Below, one piece after another: positions 15,352 to 23,278 of a stretch of 29,616 bases of DNA. Below the pieces are notes generated by a model. That model made no database searches. It was not told the origin of the DNA and worked only from the letters and a program-made list of their open reading frames with translations. The stretch is from an uncultured Lachnospiraceae bacterium (GTDB lineage: Bacteria > Bacillota > Clostridia > Lachnospirales > Lachnospiraceae): contig CAJUFU010000013.1 of the NCBI GenBank assembly GCA_910585555.1, forward strand, positions 1 to 29,616, written 5' to 3'. Made by a program: the position numbers and the translations under genes. How positions within the stretch are numbered: position 1 is the stretch's first letter; each line of letters begins with the position of its first letter.

Positions 15352-17010
15352 CTATTCTGTCTCTTCCGGTTCATCCCCCACCGGCCGGTAAGCGGCAGTC
15401 ACGGTAAAGTTGACCGTGCTGACCCCAGTCTCCTGGTCCTCTTCCTCCCGCAGGGAAAACACGGTTACCATCTGTGGAATCAGAGAATGAAAGGTACGAA
15501 GCTGCTCCACCGCCGCCGCGGCATCTTCCTTTGTATCCACCGTCATGTTGATGCTGACCTCATAAGCATCACTGGTCAGGGAGACCACATTACAACTGCT
15601 GGGAAGCTTCTCCTCCAATTCCTCCAAAAATTCATACAGGCCTTCATTTCTGTTCTCTGTGGCCTCATACATGGCATCCGCCCTGGTATATTCCGCCTTG
15701 ACGGCCACATATTCATTATAAATCGGGATAATGTCCTCCATACCGCCAGCCTGCGCCTTTAATTCCATGTTAATTCTTTGGGCGCCCATATACCGCAGGA
15801 TGGAGAAAGCCGCCAGACCAATGCCCGCTGTCAGGCCAATCACCAGCAGAGAATACGCCAGAAAAGTACCGTTCACACTCTTTATGCTTCCCTTGGCCCT
15901 GTCCTTTCCCTTCTTATCCGTCTCCTTCTTAAAGCCCAAAGGCGCCGCCGCAGCACCCACACAGGCTAGATATTCCCCGAAACACTCCTTCTTAAAATCA
16001 CGTATCAAATTCCAACCGGCCGCCTCTTGCAGAACCGTCACCGGCATATTCATCTCCCCAGAAAGCAGCTCATCCATACCCTTAAAATCTGCTCCCAGAC
16101 CCGTGATCATAATTCTGTCTATGGGTATATTCCCATTGCGGGAAGTATAATAATCGATAACTCTGGCAATGCCGCCCGCCAAAGGCATAAGAGCCGCCCG
16201 GATTTCATCCATCGCCATTTCCTTTGCAGACTTAGCCAAAGATGACATCCCTGCGTCAGACTCTGGACTTTCCTTGGCAATACACGCATTTCTCTGTAAG
16301 ATGTGAATTGCCTCTTCTACAGAAGAGACCTCTCCCCAGGCAGGCGTATCCATCACCGCCTCTAAAGCCTCCTCCACACCGTAAGAGACATTTCTGGTAA
16401 AAGCAAGTACGGAATTGCGAACCACCATCACCAGCGATGCCCTCTCCTCGATTTTGACAATCAGATGCGTTCCCTCAGCACACGCTTCTTTTACCACCTG
16501 AAAGACAGAATTGCCCGCATAGTCAATGGCCGCCACTTCTAATTTCAGAGCCTTCGCCAAATCATAATAACCGGACAAAAGCGCGGAAGGCAATGCCATC
16601 ACTGACAATTTATACTGCTGGACACCCCTTTTCTCCCCGACCGTCCCTAAAATACTGTATGCCAGCTGATACTGACTCAAATCCACTGGGAAATAGTCCG
16701 CGGCATTGGCATTGACCACGTCCACAATCCTGTTTTCTTTTACAAAAGGAATCACTACCTCACGACTGGCAATCCTGGATGATGTGATGGTAAACACCAC
16801 CTGTTTGGCCTTCATCCGGTTCACCGAAAGCGCATTTTTCAGGTTCTCCACAAACGCTGGCGAAACAGTCAGCACACCGTCGTTGATCATTCCCTCGTTT
16901 GTGGGAATGGCGAAGCTTTTGTAAATCTTATGGGACTTTGTCTTGTAATCCACCTCACAAACTCTGGTCAGCGAATAGCCGATCTCTATACTAATCGCTT
17001 TAGCCGCCAT
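15352..17010 (-). CDS. pilMN: PilM-PilN fusion protein of the type IV pilus alignment complex
   Basis: Residues 1 to about 350 are the actin-like, ATP-binding cytoplasmic protein PilM (IEIGYSLTRVCEV at the start, ASREVVIPFV and DRIMITGLGADFKGMDELL further on). After a basic linker there is one membrane helix (about 382-405), a coiled-coil stretch and a ferredoxin-like domain, which is PilN. In most type IV pilus systems these are two proteins, with PilM bound to the cytoplasmic tail of PilN; here they are one 552-residue chain. I recall a similar pilMN in Clostridioides difficile. The INLLP motif of separate PilN tails, which binds PilM, is not seen, as expected if the link is covalent. The ATG at 17010 has AGGAGG 8 bases upstream. 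Confidence 0.88.
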   Translation of the reverse strand: MAAKAISIEIGYSLTRVCEVDYKTKSHKIYKSFAIPTNEGMINDGVLTVSPAFVENLKNALSVNRMKAKQVVFTITSSRIASREVVIPFVKENRIVDVVNANAADYFPVDLSQYQLAYSILGTVGEKRGVQQYKLSVMALPSALLSGYYDLAKALKLEVAAIDYAGNSVFQVVKEACAEGTHLIVKIEERASLVMVVRNSVLAFTRNVSYGVEEALEAVMDTPAWGEVSSVEEAIHILQRNACIAKESPESDAGMSSLAKSAKEMAMDEIRAALMPLAGGIARVIDYYTSRNGNIPIDRIMITGLGADFKGMDELLSGEMNMPVTVLQEAAGWNLIRDFKKECFGEYLACVGAAAAPLGFKKETDKKGKDRAKGSIKSVNGTFLAYSLLVIGLTAGIGLAAFSILRYMGAQRINMELKAQAGGMEDIIPIYNEYVAVKAEYTRADAMYEATENRNEGLYEFLEELEEKLPSSCNVVSLTSDAYEVSINMTVDTKEDAAAAVEQLRTFHSLIPQMVTVFSLREEEDQETGVSTVNFTVTAAYRPVGDEPEETE

Positions 17011-17055
17011 GTATTGTTTCCTCCTTTAACGCAATTCCTTCTAAAATATAAGCAA

Positions 17056-17079
17056 ACCTGCCGGTGATGCCGTGCAGGT
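17056..17079 (-). terminator. Predicted attenuator hairpin between pilD and pilMN
   Basis: On the minus strand ACCTGC-A-CGG, loop CATCA, CCG-GCAGGT folds into a 9-bp GC-rich stem with one bulged A. It is followed by the U-rich stretch TTTGCTTATATTTTAG. It lies in the 92-base gap between pilD and pilMN. Partial termination here would lower the platform and minor-pilin genes relative to pilA and pilD. The U-tract is interrupted, so read-through is likely. Confidence 0.55.
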
Positions 17080-17102
17080 ATTATTATCAAAGCTATATAA
17101 AA

Positions 17103-17858
17103 TCACACAAATTGTGCCAAATACCATAAAAGCATCCGCTCTCCCCACAGGGCCGACACCAAAACGCCCATGGAAAGATATGGTCCCATCGCCAGTGTAT
17201 GACCGGCGCCGCTTACTTTCATGCGAATCACGTGAATCACCGCACCGAAAATACACCCCAATAAGAAAGCCAGTATAATTAATTTCCAGCCAAGCAGCAG
17301 CCCGCAGGCCGCCATCAGCTTTACATCACCGCCGCCGATCGCCCGGCCGTCTGTCGCATAGTACAAAACTGCCAGCAAAGCACTGACAGACAAGAAGCCA
17401 ATCAAATAGGTAAGAAAATTCCCATAGTCCGTTCCCACCCGAATCAGCCCCAATACCAGTATGAACAAATTGATACCAAAGGGAATCTCATAGGTCCTAA
17501 AATCAATCACGCTCAAGACAAGGAGCGCAGATGCCAGCAGACAATAGAGCAGAGATTCTATACCCAGGCCGCCTGTCCAAACAATCAGAACGTATAAGAT
17601 TCCGTTCGCCGCCTCAATTAACGGATACTGGACAGAGAGTTTAGCGCTACAGCTGCGGCACTTGCCCCGCAGTACAAGAAAACTGACAAGCGGTATCATA
17701 TCGTACCATTTAAGACGATACCCACAGCGCCTGCAGTGGGAAGAAGTCTTTACGATATCCTCTTTATTCGGGATACGGATGATGCAGACGTTTAAGAAAC
17801 TGCCAATCACGATACCGAAAAGAAATATGATAATGCAGCGTATGATATCTGGTAGCAT
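17103..17858 (-). CDS. pilD: Type IV prepilin peptidase / N-methyltransferase
   Basis: PilD is an integral-membrane aspartyl protease that removes the prepilin leader after Gly and methylates the new N-terminal residue. The 251-residue, multi-helix protein has the N-terminal methyltransferase-type domain with both CxxC pairs (Cys42/Cys45, Cys67/Cys70). Both catalytic aspartates are visible: Asp119 in SVIDFRTYEIP and Asp178 in GGGDVKLM. All the features needed for activity are intact. It lies 52 bases after the major pilin gene on the same strand. It is the only leader peptidase in the window, so it presumably processes all five prepilins here. Confidence 0.95.
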   Translation of the reverse strand: MLPDIIRCIIIFLFGIVIGSFLNVCIIRIPNKEDIVKTSSHCRRCGYRLKWYDMIPLVSFLVLRGKCRSCSAKLSVQYPLIEAANGILYVLIVWTGGLGIESLLYCLLASALLVLSVIDFRTYEIPFGINLFILVLGLIRVGTDYGNFLTYLIGFLSVSALLAVLYYATDGRAIGGGDVKLMAACGLLLGWKLIILAFLLGCIFGAVIHVIRMKVSGAGHTLAMGPYLSMGVLVSALWGERMLLWYLAQFV

Positions 17859-17910
17859 GTCATGTCCTTCTGTAGGGTATTTGTTCTGAATGTTAAGCTA
17901 TTGCCGGTGA

Positions 17911-18414
17911 TTAAGGATTTTCTTCAACACCGTCATTGTTACCAGCGCCAGCCATCATATCTGCAAATGCTTCAGCAGCCGCTCCCCCGCTGCTTTGATA
18001 CGCAAAAGAAACATTACCATCCGCCGACACATTCACGGTAATCTCATATGATGTCCAAGCCGTTTTGCTGACGCAATGCATGTTATTGATATCTATTCCA
18101 GCGTTTTTTAACGCTGCTATTAATGTTGCATTATTACTAGAAACTTCAGAAGCAGTTCCCTCTGCATTAATCGTTATCTTCTGCCCATTCGTATCAACCG
18201 CTGTAATCGGTGGATCGGCCTGGGGATCCGCGGCATAGATCTGGATTGCATTTACAATCGTTGTAGCGTTCTGTAAATCCATTGCGTTCCTTGCTCTTTC
18301 CACGTATTTTAAGTACTGTGGCGCCAGGACTACAACGAGAAGCGCCATAATAGCAATTACGATAATCAATTCGACAAGAGAGAAACCTTTATCATTTATT
18401 TTTTCTTTTCTCAT
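17911..18414 (-). CDS. pilA: Major type IV pilin
   Basis: A 167-residue prepilin with the 10-residue basic leader MRKEKINDKG^ and the helix FSLVELIIVIAIMALLVVVLAPQ, with Phe+1 and Glu+5. The sequence continues with KYVERARNAMDLQNATTIVNAI and a small globular head with one cysteine, so no disulfide-bounded D-loop. Size, the ideal signal and position directly after pilC and before pilD point to the main pilus subunit. I use the ATG at 18414, which has AAGGAG 9 bases upstream; the ATGs at 18438 and 18435 have no ribosome binding site and would lengthen the leader. The 96-base gap to pilC contains a run of seven Ts on the coding strand but no convincing terminator. Confidence 0.9.
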   Translation of the reverse strand: MRKEKINDKGFSLVELIIVIAIMALLVVVLAPQYLKYVERARNAMDLQNATTIVNAIQIYAADPQADPPITAVDTNGQKITINAEGTASEVSSNNATLIAALKNAGIDINNMHCVSKTAWTSYEITVNVSADGNVSFAYQSSGGAAAEAFADMMAGAGNNDGVEENP

Positions 18415-18510
18415 CGCCTCTTTCTCCTTCTCCATCATAAAAAAACAGCATAACTTCTATCCTGAAACACCAAAGTCCTCTATTGCTCTGTTGTGCCTGA
18501 TTCGGTTTCG

Positions 18511-19725
18511 TTACAAGTTATCCAATGCCGAATACATGGACACCATAGGTGCCATAACTGCCGCAATCAGGAAACCGACAATACACGCCAGCACAATAAT
18601 GATCATTGGTTCCATGGCCGCCATCAAAGCCTGCACAGCCATTTCCACTTCTTCCTCATAATAATCCGCCAGCTTATTAAGCATCTCCTCCATGGAACCC
18701 GATTCCTCACCGATTCTTACCATATGATAAACCATGGGCGGAAACAAGCCGCTTGTCTGCAGCGGCTGGGAGAGGGGTACACCAATCATGATCTGCTCCA
18801 CCGACTCCTTGAGGGCCTCTTTGAACCAAATATTTGTCATAGTATCTGCCACAATATCCACTGCTTCGATTAACGGCACGCCTGCCGTCAGCAGAGTACT
18901 CAATGTCCTGGACATCTGAGAACAGGCTGATTTGACCACAAAATTCTTAAATGCCGGCATCTTTAACTGCAGTCCGCCGAAAACATGTCTGCCGGAATTG
19001 GTTTTTGCATAAGTTCTGACTGCAAACACCATGGCAAACAAACTCAAAATGATGAAAAACCACTTATTCTGAATAAAATTGCTAAGTCCCACCACCGCCA
19101 GTGTGATCGCCGGAAGCTCTGCATCCAACTGCTCAAACATGTCCATATAACGCGGAATAACGAACACCAGCATAGTAATCACAACAGCCACCGCCACAAA
19201 GGCCACCACAACGGGATAGATCATAGCCTTCTTGACCAGCGCCTGGGTCTTAGCCGATTTCTCGAACTGTATCGCCATATGTTCCATGGCTGTTTCCAGA
19301 CTGCCGGACGCTTCTCCTGCTCTGACCATCTGCACCAGAAGCTCCGGAAACACCTTGGGATGCTGTGCCAGGGAATCGGCAAAACTCTCACCTTTCTCCA
19401 CGTCCGCGCGCACCGCGTAGATTGCCTTTTGCATTTTCTTATTTTCGGTGGACTCCGCCAGCATATTGAGTGTCTCTATAATGGCCACACCCGCTCTGGT
19501 AATGCTGGAGAACTGCCTGCAGAATACCGCCATGTCACGGGATGTGGGCTTACTGCCCAAATCGATATTGATATCTTTGGTCAGCATATTCTGCTCTGTT
19601 ATTTCAAGCACAATAAGACCCTGATTCTTCAGATCTCTGAGTACGAGTTCCTTGTTATCAGCGTCTCTACTGCCTTTGATTTCTTTTCCGGCCTTATCGA
19701 TTGCGACATATCCCCAAGCCGCCAT
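18511..19725 (-). CDS. pilC: Type IV pilus inner-membrane platform protein
   Basis: PilC is the polytopic membrane platform (GspF family) that sits over the PilB/PilT motor and passes pilins into the fibre. The 404 residues contain two GspF repeats, seen as FCRQFSSITRAGVAIIETLNML and the partner MSRTLSTLLTAGVPLIEAVDIV, each followed by GEASGSLE / GEESGSMEEML. Hydrophobic segments occur near the middle and the C-terminus, normal for the family. I chose the ATG at 19725 because the product then starts MAAWGYVAIDKAGK as in the family, and GGGGGA lies just upstream. An ATG at 19776, with AAGGG 7 bases upstream, would add 17 residues. A strong promoter lies about 140 bases upstream, so this begins the main pilus operon. 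Confidence 0.95.
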   Translation of the reverse strand: MAAWGYVAIDKAGKEIKGSRDADNKELVLRDLKNQGLIVLEITEQNMLTKDINIDLGSKPTSRDMAVFCRQFSSITRAGVAIIETLNMLAESTENKKMQKAIYAVRADVEKGESFADSLAQHPKVFPELLVQMVRAGEASGSLETAMEHMAIQFEKSAKTQALVKKAMIYPVVVAFVAVAVVITMLVFVIPRYMDMFEQLDAELPAITLAVVGLSNFIQNKWFFIILSLFAMVFAVRTYAKTNSGRHVFGGLQLKMPAFKNFVVKSACSQMSRTLSTLLTAGVPLIEAVDIVADTMTNIWFKEALKESVEQIMIGVPLSQPLQTSGLFPPMVYHMVRIGEESGSMEEMLNKLADYYEEEVEMAVQALMAAMEPMIIIVLACIVGFLIAAVMAPMVSMYSALDNL

Positions 19726-19870
19726 TACGCTTCCCCCATCAAGATCCCTATCGGTATAAAACACGGACTTCATCATAAGAAATCCCTTTTCTTCCTTTTA
19801 TCCAATATCATATATCCATCATGATGCAAGATAATATCGAAAGAGATAATTCATCACAAAATTTTTCCAT

Positions 19871-19899
19871 ATTCTAACATAATTTTGTAGTTTTTTCAA
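19871..19899 (-). promoter_or_regulatory. Extended -10 promoter of the pilC-pilA operon
   Basis: On the minus strand TTGAAA (19899-19894), a 17-base spacer and TAGAAT (19876-19871) with an upstream TG-T extension form a good sigma-A promoter. Transcription would start near 19864, leaving about 90-140 bases of leader before pilC. It explains how pilC-pilA can be expressed independently of pilB, which has its own terminator. Confidence 0.75.
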
Positions 19900-19959
19900 T
19901 AGGAGAGAGTAAACTTGCCATGACTTGCTGCTTATGATTTCGCAGATTTCCAGTTCTTA

Positions 19960-20244
19960 TTACGTTTGTCGTTCTTTGTTGTTCTTATAATTTTCCAACT
20001 CTTCTCTGAGTCTATGATTGTCTTCCTTCAATTCCTCAATCTCTGCCAAGGCTTTTTGATAATTTGGCATAATATAATTGATTTTCTTCATTTTACGAGG
20101 AAATATTACGTTATTACATATAGAGAAAACAACAAATGCCGTTGTATAGACACCTAAGATAAGCAGAAATAGGACAATCCATATGTACTCACTCAAAAAT
20201 TCTATACTCATAAATGCTGATAATATACCTAATGTCTTTCGCAT
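19960..20244 (-). CDS. Small membrane protein with C-terminal coiled coil, unknown function
   Basis: The 94-residue product has a basic start (MRKTLGILSAF), a strong membrane helix (about residues 19-43, YIWIVLFLLILGVYTTAFVV) and a cytoplasmic-looking tail ending in a coiled coil (ALAEIEELKEDNHRLREELENY). I recognise no family. The ATG at 20244 has AAAGG 7 bases upstream; an in-frame TTG at 20295 has no ribosome site. A promoter with a perfect TATAAT lies about 100 bases upstream. The gene sits between the Rpn-like gene and pilC on the same strand, in an AT-rich stretch unlike the more GC-rich pilus genes. Function could be linked to the pilus platform or to the acquired Rpn module; nothing in the sequence decides. 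Confidence 0.65.
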   Translation of the reverse strand: MRKTLGILSAFMSIEFLSEYIWIVLFLLILGVYTTAFVVFSICNNVIFPRKMKKINYIMPNYQKALAEIEELKEDNHRLREELENYKNNKERQT

Positions 20245-20351
20245 ACCTACACCTTTTGTATGTATTGATTGTATTCTCTCAAAAAGTTTCTGCAATCACA
20301 AAGATTTCACAAATCATCCAAAATCTTCTCAGAAGTCCCGACCCCATTGAC

Positions 20352-20380
20352 ATTATAAGCATTATTTCGACAAAAGTAAA
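20352..20380 (-). promoter_or_regulatory. Promoter of the small membrane protein gene
   Basis: On the minus strand TTTACT (20380-20375), a 17-base spacer and a perfect TATAAT (20357-20352). It lies about 100 bases before the ATG at 20244. The leader contains an AAGATTT/AAATCTT inverted repeat near 20300-20326 of unknown use. Confidence 0.6.
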
Positions 20381-20497
20381 TACATACATAGAAAATATTC
20401 TAATTATTGCAGTTCTATTTTACCATGTGGTATATCACACAGCCCAAATCATGACAAACTCATTTGCCACCCCTGGGATAATTCCTGTATGAAATCA

Positions 20498-20530
20498 ATC
20501 GCCGCCATCCATTTTACGGATGACGGCAAT
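20498..20530 (-). terminator. Terminator of the Rpn-like gene
   Basis: ATTGCCGTCATCC and GGATGGCGGCGAT pair in the minus-strand RNA as a 13-bp stem with two G-U pairs and a 7-base loop, followed by GATTTCAT. The same positions are C-A mismatches in plus-strand RNA, so the hairpin is directional. It begins 14 bases after the stop codon at 20545. Confidence 0.7.
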
Positions 20531-20544
20531 CTGTCCAATCCATA

Positions 20545-21429
20545 CTATAAATACGCCTCGGCCTCCTCTTCGGAAAGGGTATATTTCTTCATAATCTCTT
20601 CCTTGATCTGTGCATCTTCATGACCAAAATCCCGTAAAGTATCAACAGTTCCCTGTATTCTTCCTTCCTTTCTTCCTTCTTTTCTTCCTTCTTTTCTTCC
20701 TTCTTCCCTCCATTGATTTTCCTTGAGTAACAATTGCGGCTCCATAATTTCCATCAATGCCTGGCACATATTATCACCTCCCATTAATTCTTCAATCACA
20801 TTTCTGTTTGCTCCTACGCTCACTTCCAGAACTGAATCTGCAAACTCCTTATCTGCTTTCCCGGATAATCTCAAGACACTCTCCAGCAACCTGACCATGC
20901 CCTGCTTTTCCATCCGTTCTGACAACGCCCCCAGCCAGACGTGCAATGCCTCATCCAACTCTCCTGTGACAATAATCTGTGTTGGAAATAAAACGTTTCC
21001 TTCTACATAGTATATTCCGCGATAAGGATTCGATACCGTATAATGATGTTCCGTGAAATAGCGAAACAACCCCTGCGGTTTCCTCTCCCTTACGAGGGAC
21101 ACTGTCACATCGTCCGCCTTAATCGCATCTGTTGTCTCCCCATAAGATTTATAAAGTCCTGCATAGGCTCCCGCCTTATAAAATGCATCTATATCAAGTC
21201 CATCTTCCGGGGATTTATATTCCATGATATTATGCCCTCTGAAAAGACTTCCTATTTCATTGACTAACTTTACACCAGCCTCTTTTTTTATTATCAACAA
21301 GTCTATTTCTAACGGTTTGGTATTCAAATTGTACTCTTTCTCAAATATTAGCCCCGACCTGTCTTCTGCAAATTCCAGATTCATAGCCGCCACAAATCCC
21401 GGATGCCATTGTATCTTTTTATCCTGCAT
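20545..21429 (-). CDS. Rpn-like PD-(D/E)XK putative nuclease with GRKE-repeat tail
   Basis: A 294-residue member of the large Rpn/PDDEXK-type group common in Lachnospiraceae. A plausible active site is Asp43 (LEIDLLII) with Glu70 and Lys72 (IMEYKSPED), the D...ExK pattern. The C-terminal region contains EGRKEGRKEGRKEGR, coded by a 12-base tandem repeat, and a small helical end (YTLSEEEAEAYL). Such tails are typical of the group. The ATG at 21429 has AAAGGAG 6 bases upstream. The gene has its own promoter and terminator and separates pilB from pilC, so it looks like an insertion in a pilus locus rather than a pilus component. It is diverged from the plus-strand Rpn protein at 3300 and not a recent duplicate. 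Confidence 0.75.
   Translation of the reverse strand: MQDKKIQWHPGFVAAMNLEFAEDRSGLIFEKEYNLNTKPLEIDLLIIKKEAGVKLVNEIGSLFRGHNIMEYKSPEDGLDIDAFYKAGAYAGLYKSYGETTDAIKADDVTVSLVRERKPQGLFRYFTEHHYTVSNPYRGIYYVEGNVLFPTQIIVTGELDEALHVWLGALSERMEKQGMVRLLESVLRLSGKADKEFADSVLEVSVGANRNVIEELMGGDNMCQALMEIMEPQLLLKENQWREEGRKEGRKEGRKEGRIQGTVDTLRDFGHEDAQIKEEIMKKYTLSEEEAEAYL
20659..20708 (-). repeat. 12-bp coding tandem repeat (GRKE tail)
   Basis: A 12-base unit close to TTCTTCCTTCTT on the plus strand recurs about four times, coding Gly-Arg-Lys-Glu units on the minus strand. The period is a multiple of three, so slippage would add or remove four residues without a frameshift. Confidence 0.85.
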
Positions 21430-21450
21430 AAAATCTCCTTTGTGATTAAA

Positions 21451-21480
21451 ATTATAACATATGCTCCCAGCCTATTACAA
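21451..21480 (-). promoter_or_regulatory. Promoter of the Rpn-like gene
   Basis: On the minus strand TTGTAA (21480-21475), an 18-base spacer and a perfect TATAAT (21456-21451) with an extended TG-T. It ends about 20 bases before the ATG at 21429, so the leader is very short. Confidence 0.7.
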
Positions 21481-21517
21481 CCTCATAGGGCTGCCGCTAA
21501 ATTAATAAGTTATACAA

Positions 21518-21550
21518 ACAACCGGCCATTTATGATATACAGCCGGCTGC
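21518..21550 (-). terminator. Terminator after pilB
   Basis: On the minus strand GCAGCCGGC pairs with GCCGGTTGT (9 bp including two G-U pairs) across a 15-base loop, followed by TTGTATAACTT. It lies 8 bases after the pilB stop codon and would separate pilB from the downstream Rpn-like gene. Confidence 0.6.
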
Positions 21551-21557
21551 TTTCCCA

Positions 21558-23252
21558 TCAAATATCAAAAGACACTCGCATCATCTCCTGCACAGAAGTA
21601 ATGCCTTCCAGAACATACTTGGCGGCACTCATGCGCAGGGTACTCATGCCCTCCTCAACCGCCTTGTTTTTGATATCATCCGTCGTACCTCTTTTACTGA
21701 TAATATTCTTTAAAGCTTGTGTCACTTCCATAATCTCAAAAACACCGATACGCCCCCTGAAACCGGTTCCGTCACATTTGGGACATCCGCAGGGTTCATA
21801 TACGGTGACATCCGCATCCGGTGCCAGCATCAAAAGTTCCAACTCTTGTTCGTCTGCTTTCTTTTCCTTCTTGCACGCGGGACACAGGCGGCGCACCAGC
21901 CGCTGGGCGATAACGCCTATCGTGGCATCCGCAATCAGGTAAGGCTCTATGCCCATATCCACCAGTCTGGTAATGGTGCTGGCTGCTGAATTGGTATGCA
22001 GTGTGGATACCACCAGATGTCCCGTAATAGACGCCTGTACTGCAATGGTGGCAGTCTCCTGGTCTCTGATTTCACCGATCATGATGATATCGGGGTCTTG
22101 TCGGAGAATGGAACGAAGGGCGCTGGCAAAGGTCAGGTTCGCTTTGACGTTGACCTGCACCTGGTTGACGCCGTTAATATTGGCCTCCACCGGGTCTTCT
22201 ACGGTGATGATATTGACATCTTCTTTATTGAGCTCACTGAGTGCCGTATACAGGGTAGTTGATTTTCCACTGCCGGTAGGCCCTGTCACCAACAGAATGC
22301 CGTGGGGATTTCCTATTAAATGATTGAACTTCTTCAATTCATCAGGCCGAAGCCCCAACTGACTCTTCTCTTTGGTCAATGCGTTCTTGGAAGCAAGCCG
22401 CAAGACAATCTTCTCTCCATAGACTGTAGGCAGAACTGAGGCGCGGATATCGAACTCTTTTCTGTCCACCACCTGAGTGATACGGCCGTCCTGGGGTTTT
22501 CTTTTCTCGGAAATATCCATACCGCCGATAATCTTCACACGGGCCACAATGGCCGGAAGCAGTCTAATGCTGTAAACGGCTTTTTCATAGAGTGCCCCGT
22601 CAATACGATAACGAATCCGTACCTGGCGCTCCATAGGCTCGATATGAATATCGGAAGCGCGCTGTCTCACCGCCTGATCGATCATGCCCCTGACCAGCTG
22701 TACAATGGGAGAATTATTGACATCCTCACTGTACATATCCTCCTGCTCTTCCATCTGGCTTTCTTTCTCCCTGGTATACTCTTCCAGGGCCGAATTCACT
22801 TCCGCCTGGCCATAGTAACGGTCCAGAGCCAGCATCACACTGCCCGTGGTAGTCACCACCGGCTCCACCTGCAGGTTGGTGATGATATTGATATCGTCCA
22901 TGGCAGCCATATCCATGGGGTCGGACATGGCTACTCTGAGCACGTTCATATTATCGGGCGAGTATTCAAACGGCAAGGCCTTATGTTTCATCAACACACT
23001 TGCCGGCACAAGGGAGAGGATATCCTGCTCTATCTCCACATTCTGTACATCCACCAAATCATAATGGAACTGATTACTCAATGCTTTCGCTATATTTTCT
23101 TCCGTGGCAAACCCTTCATCCACCAGGGTCTCTCCCAGCTTACGGCCGCTGCCTTTCTGCAGTTCCAATCCCTTTTGTAAATCTTCTGCGGAGATAACGC
23201 CGTTATTGACAAGCACGTCGCCCAGACGCAGTTTCTTTCTGCTGTAATCCAT
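21558..23252 (-). CDS. pilB: Type IV pilus extension ATPase
   Basis: PilB is the hexameric cytoplasmic ATPase that powers pilus extension. The 564-residue protein has an N-terminal GspE/MshEN-type domain (KLRLGDVLVNNGVISAEDL, then a second RKLGETLVDEG). The secretion ATPase core follows, with Walker A GPTGSGKST (about 324-332), the Asp box IIMIGEIRD and the His box TGHLVVSTLHT. A tetracysteine zinc motif (CPAC...CGCPKC) distinguishes PilB/GspE from PilT. I use the ATG at 23252, with GGAG 6 bases upstream; the ATG at 23264 would add four residues. The N-terminal motifs resemble the c-di-GMP-binding MshEN signature, so direct control of extension by c-di-GMP is plausible. It has a possible structured leader and its own terminator. 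Confidence 0.96.
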   Translation of the reverse strand: MDYSRKKLRLGDVLVNNGVISAEDLQKGLELQKGSGRKLGETLVDEGFATEENIAKALSNQFHYDLVDVQNVEIEQDILSLVPASVLMKHKALPFEYSPDNMNVLRVAMSDPMDMAAMDDINIITNLQVEPVVTTTGSVMLALDRYYGQAEVNSALEEYTREKESQMEEQEDMYSEDVNNSPIVQLVRGMIDQAVRQRASDIHIEPMERQVRIRYRIDGALYEKAVYSIRLLPAIVARVKIIGGMDISEKRKPQDGRITQVVDRKEFDIRASVLPTVYGEKIVLRLASKNALTKEKSQLGLRPDELKKFNHLIGNPHGILLVTGPTGSGKSTTLYTALSELNKEDVNIITVEDPVEANINGVNQVQVNVKANLTFASALRSILRQDPDIIMIGEIRDQETATIAVQASITGHLVVSTLHTNSAASTITRLVDMGIEPYLIADATIGVIAQRLVRRLCPACKKEKKADEQELELLMLAPDADVTVYEPCGCPKCDGTGFRGRIGVFEIMEVTQALKNIISKRGTTDDIKNKAVEEGMSTLRMSAAKYVLEGITSVQEMMRVSFDI

Positions 23253-23278
23253 TTTCTTCTCCATTCCGAAGCCTATAC

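Noticed and set aside
18985..19824. 279-codon plus-strand frame
   Set aside because: Antisense of pilC with a His-rich shadow composition; it also runs across the pilC start region.
20424..20437. TGTG-N6-CACA dyad considered as a CRP/FNR site
   Set aside because: The half-sites are two bases too close for the TGTGA-N6-TCACA pattern and only four bases each; easily a chance match.
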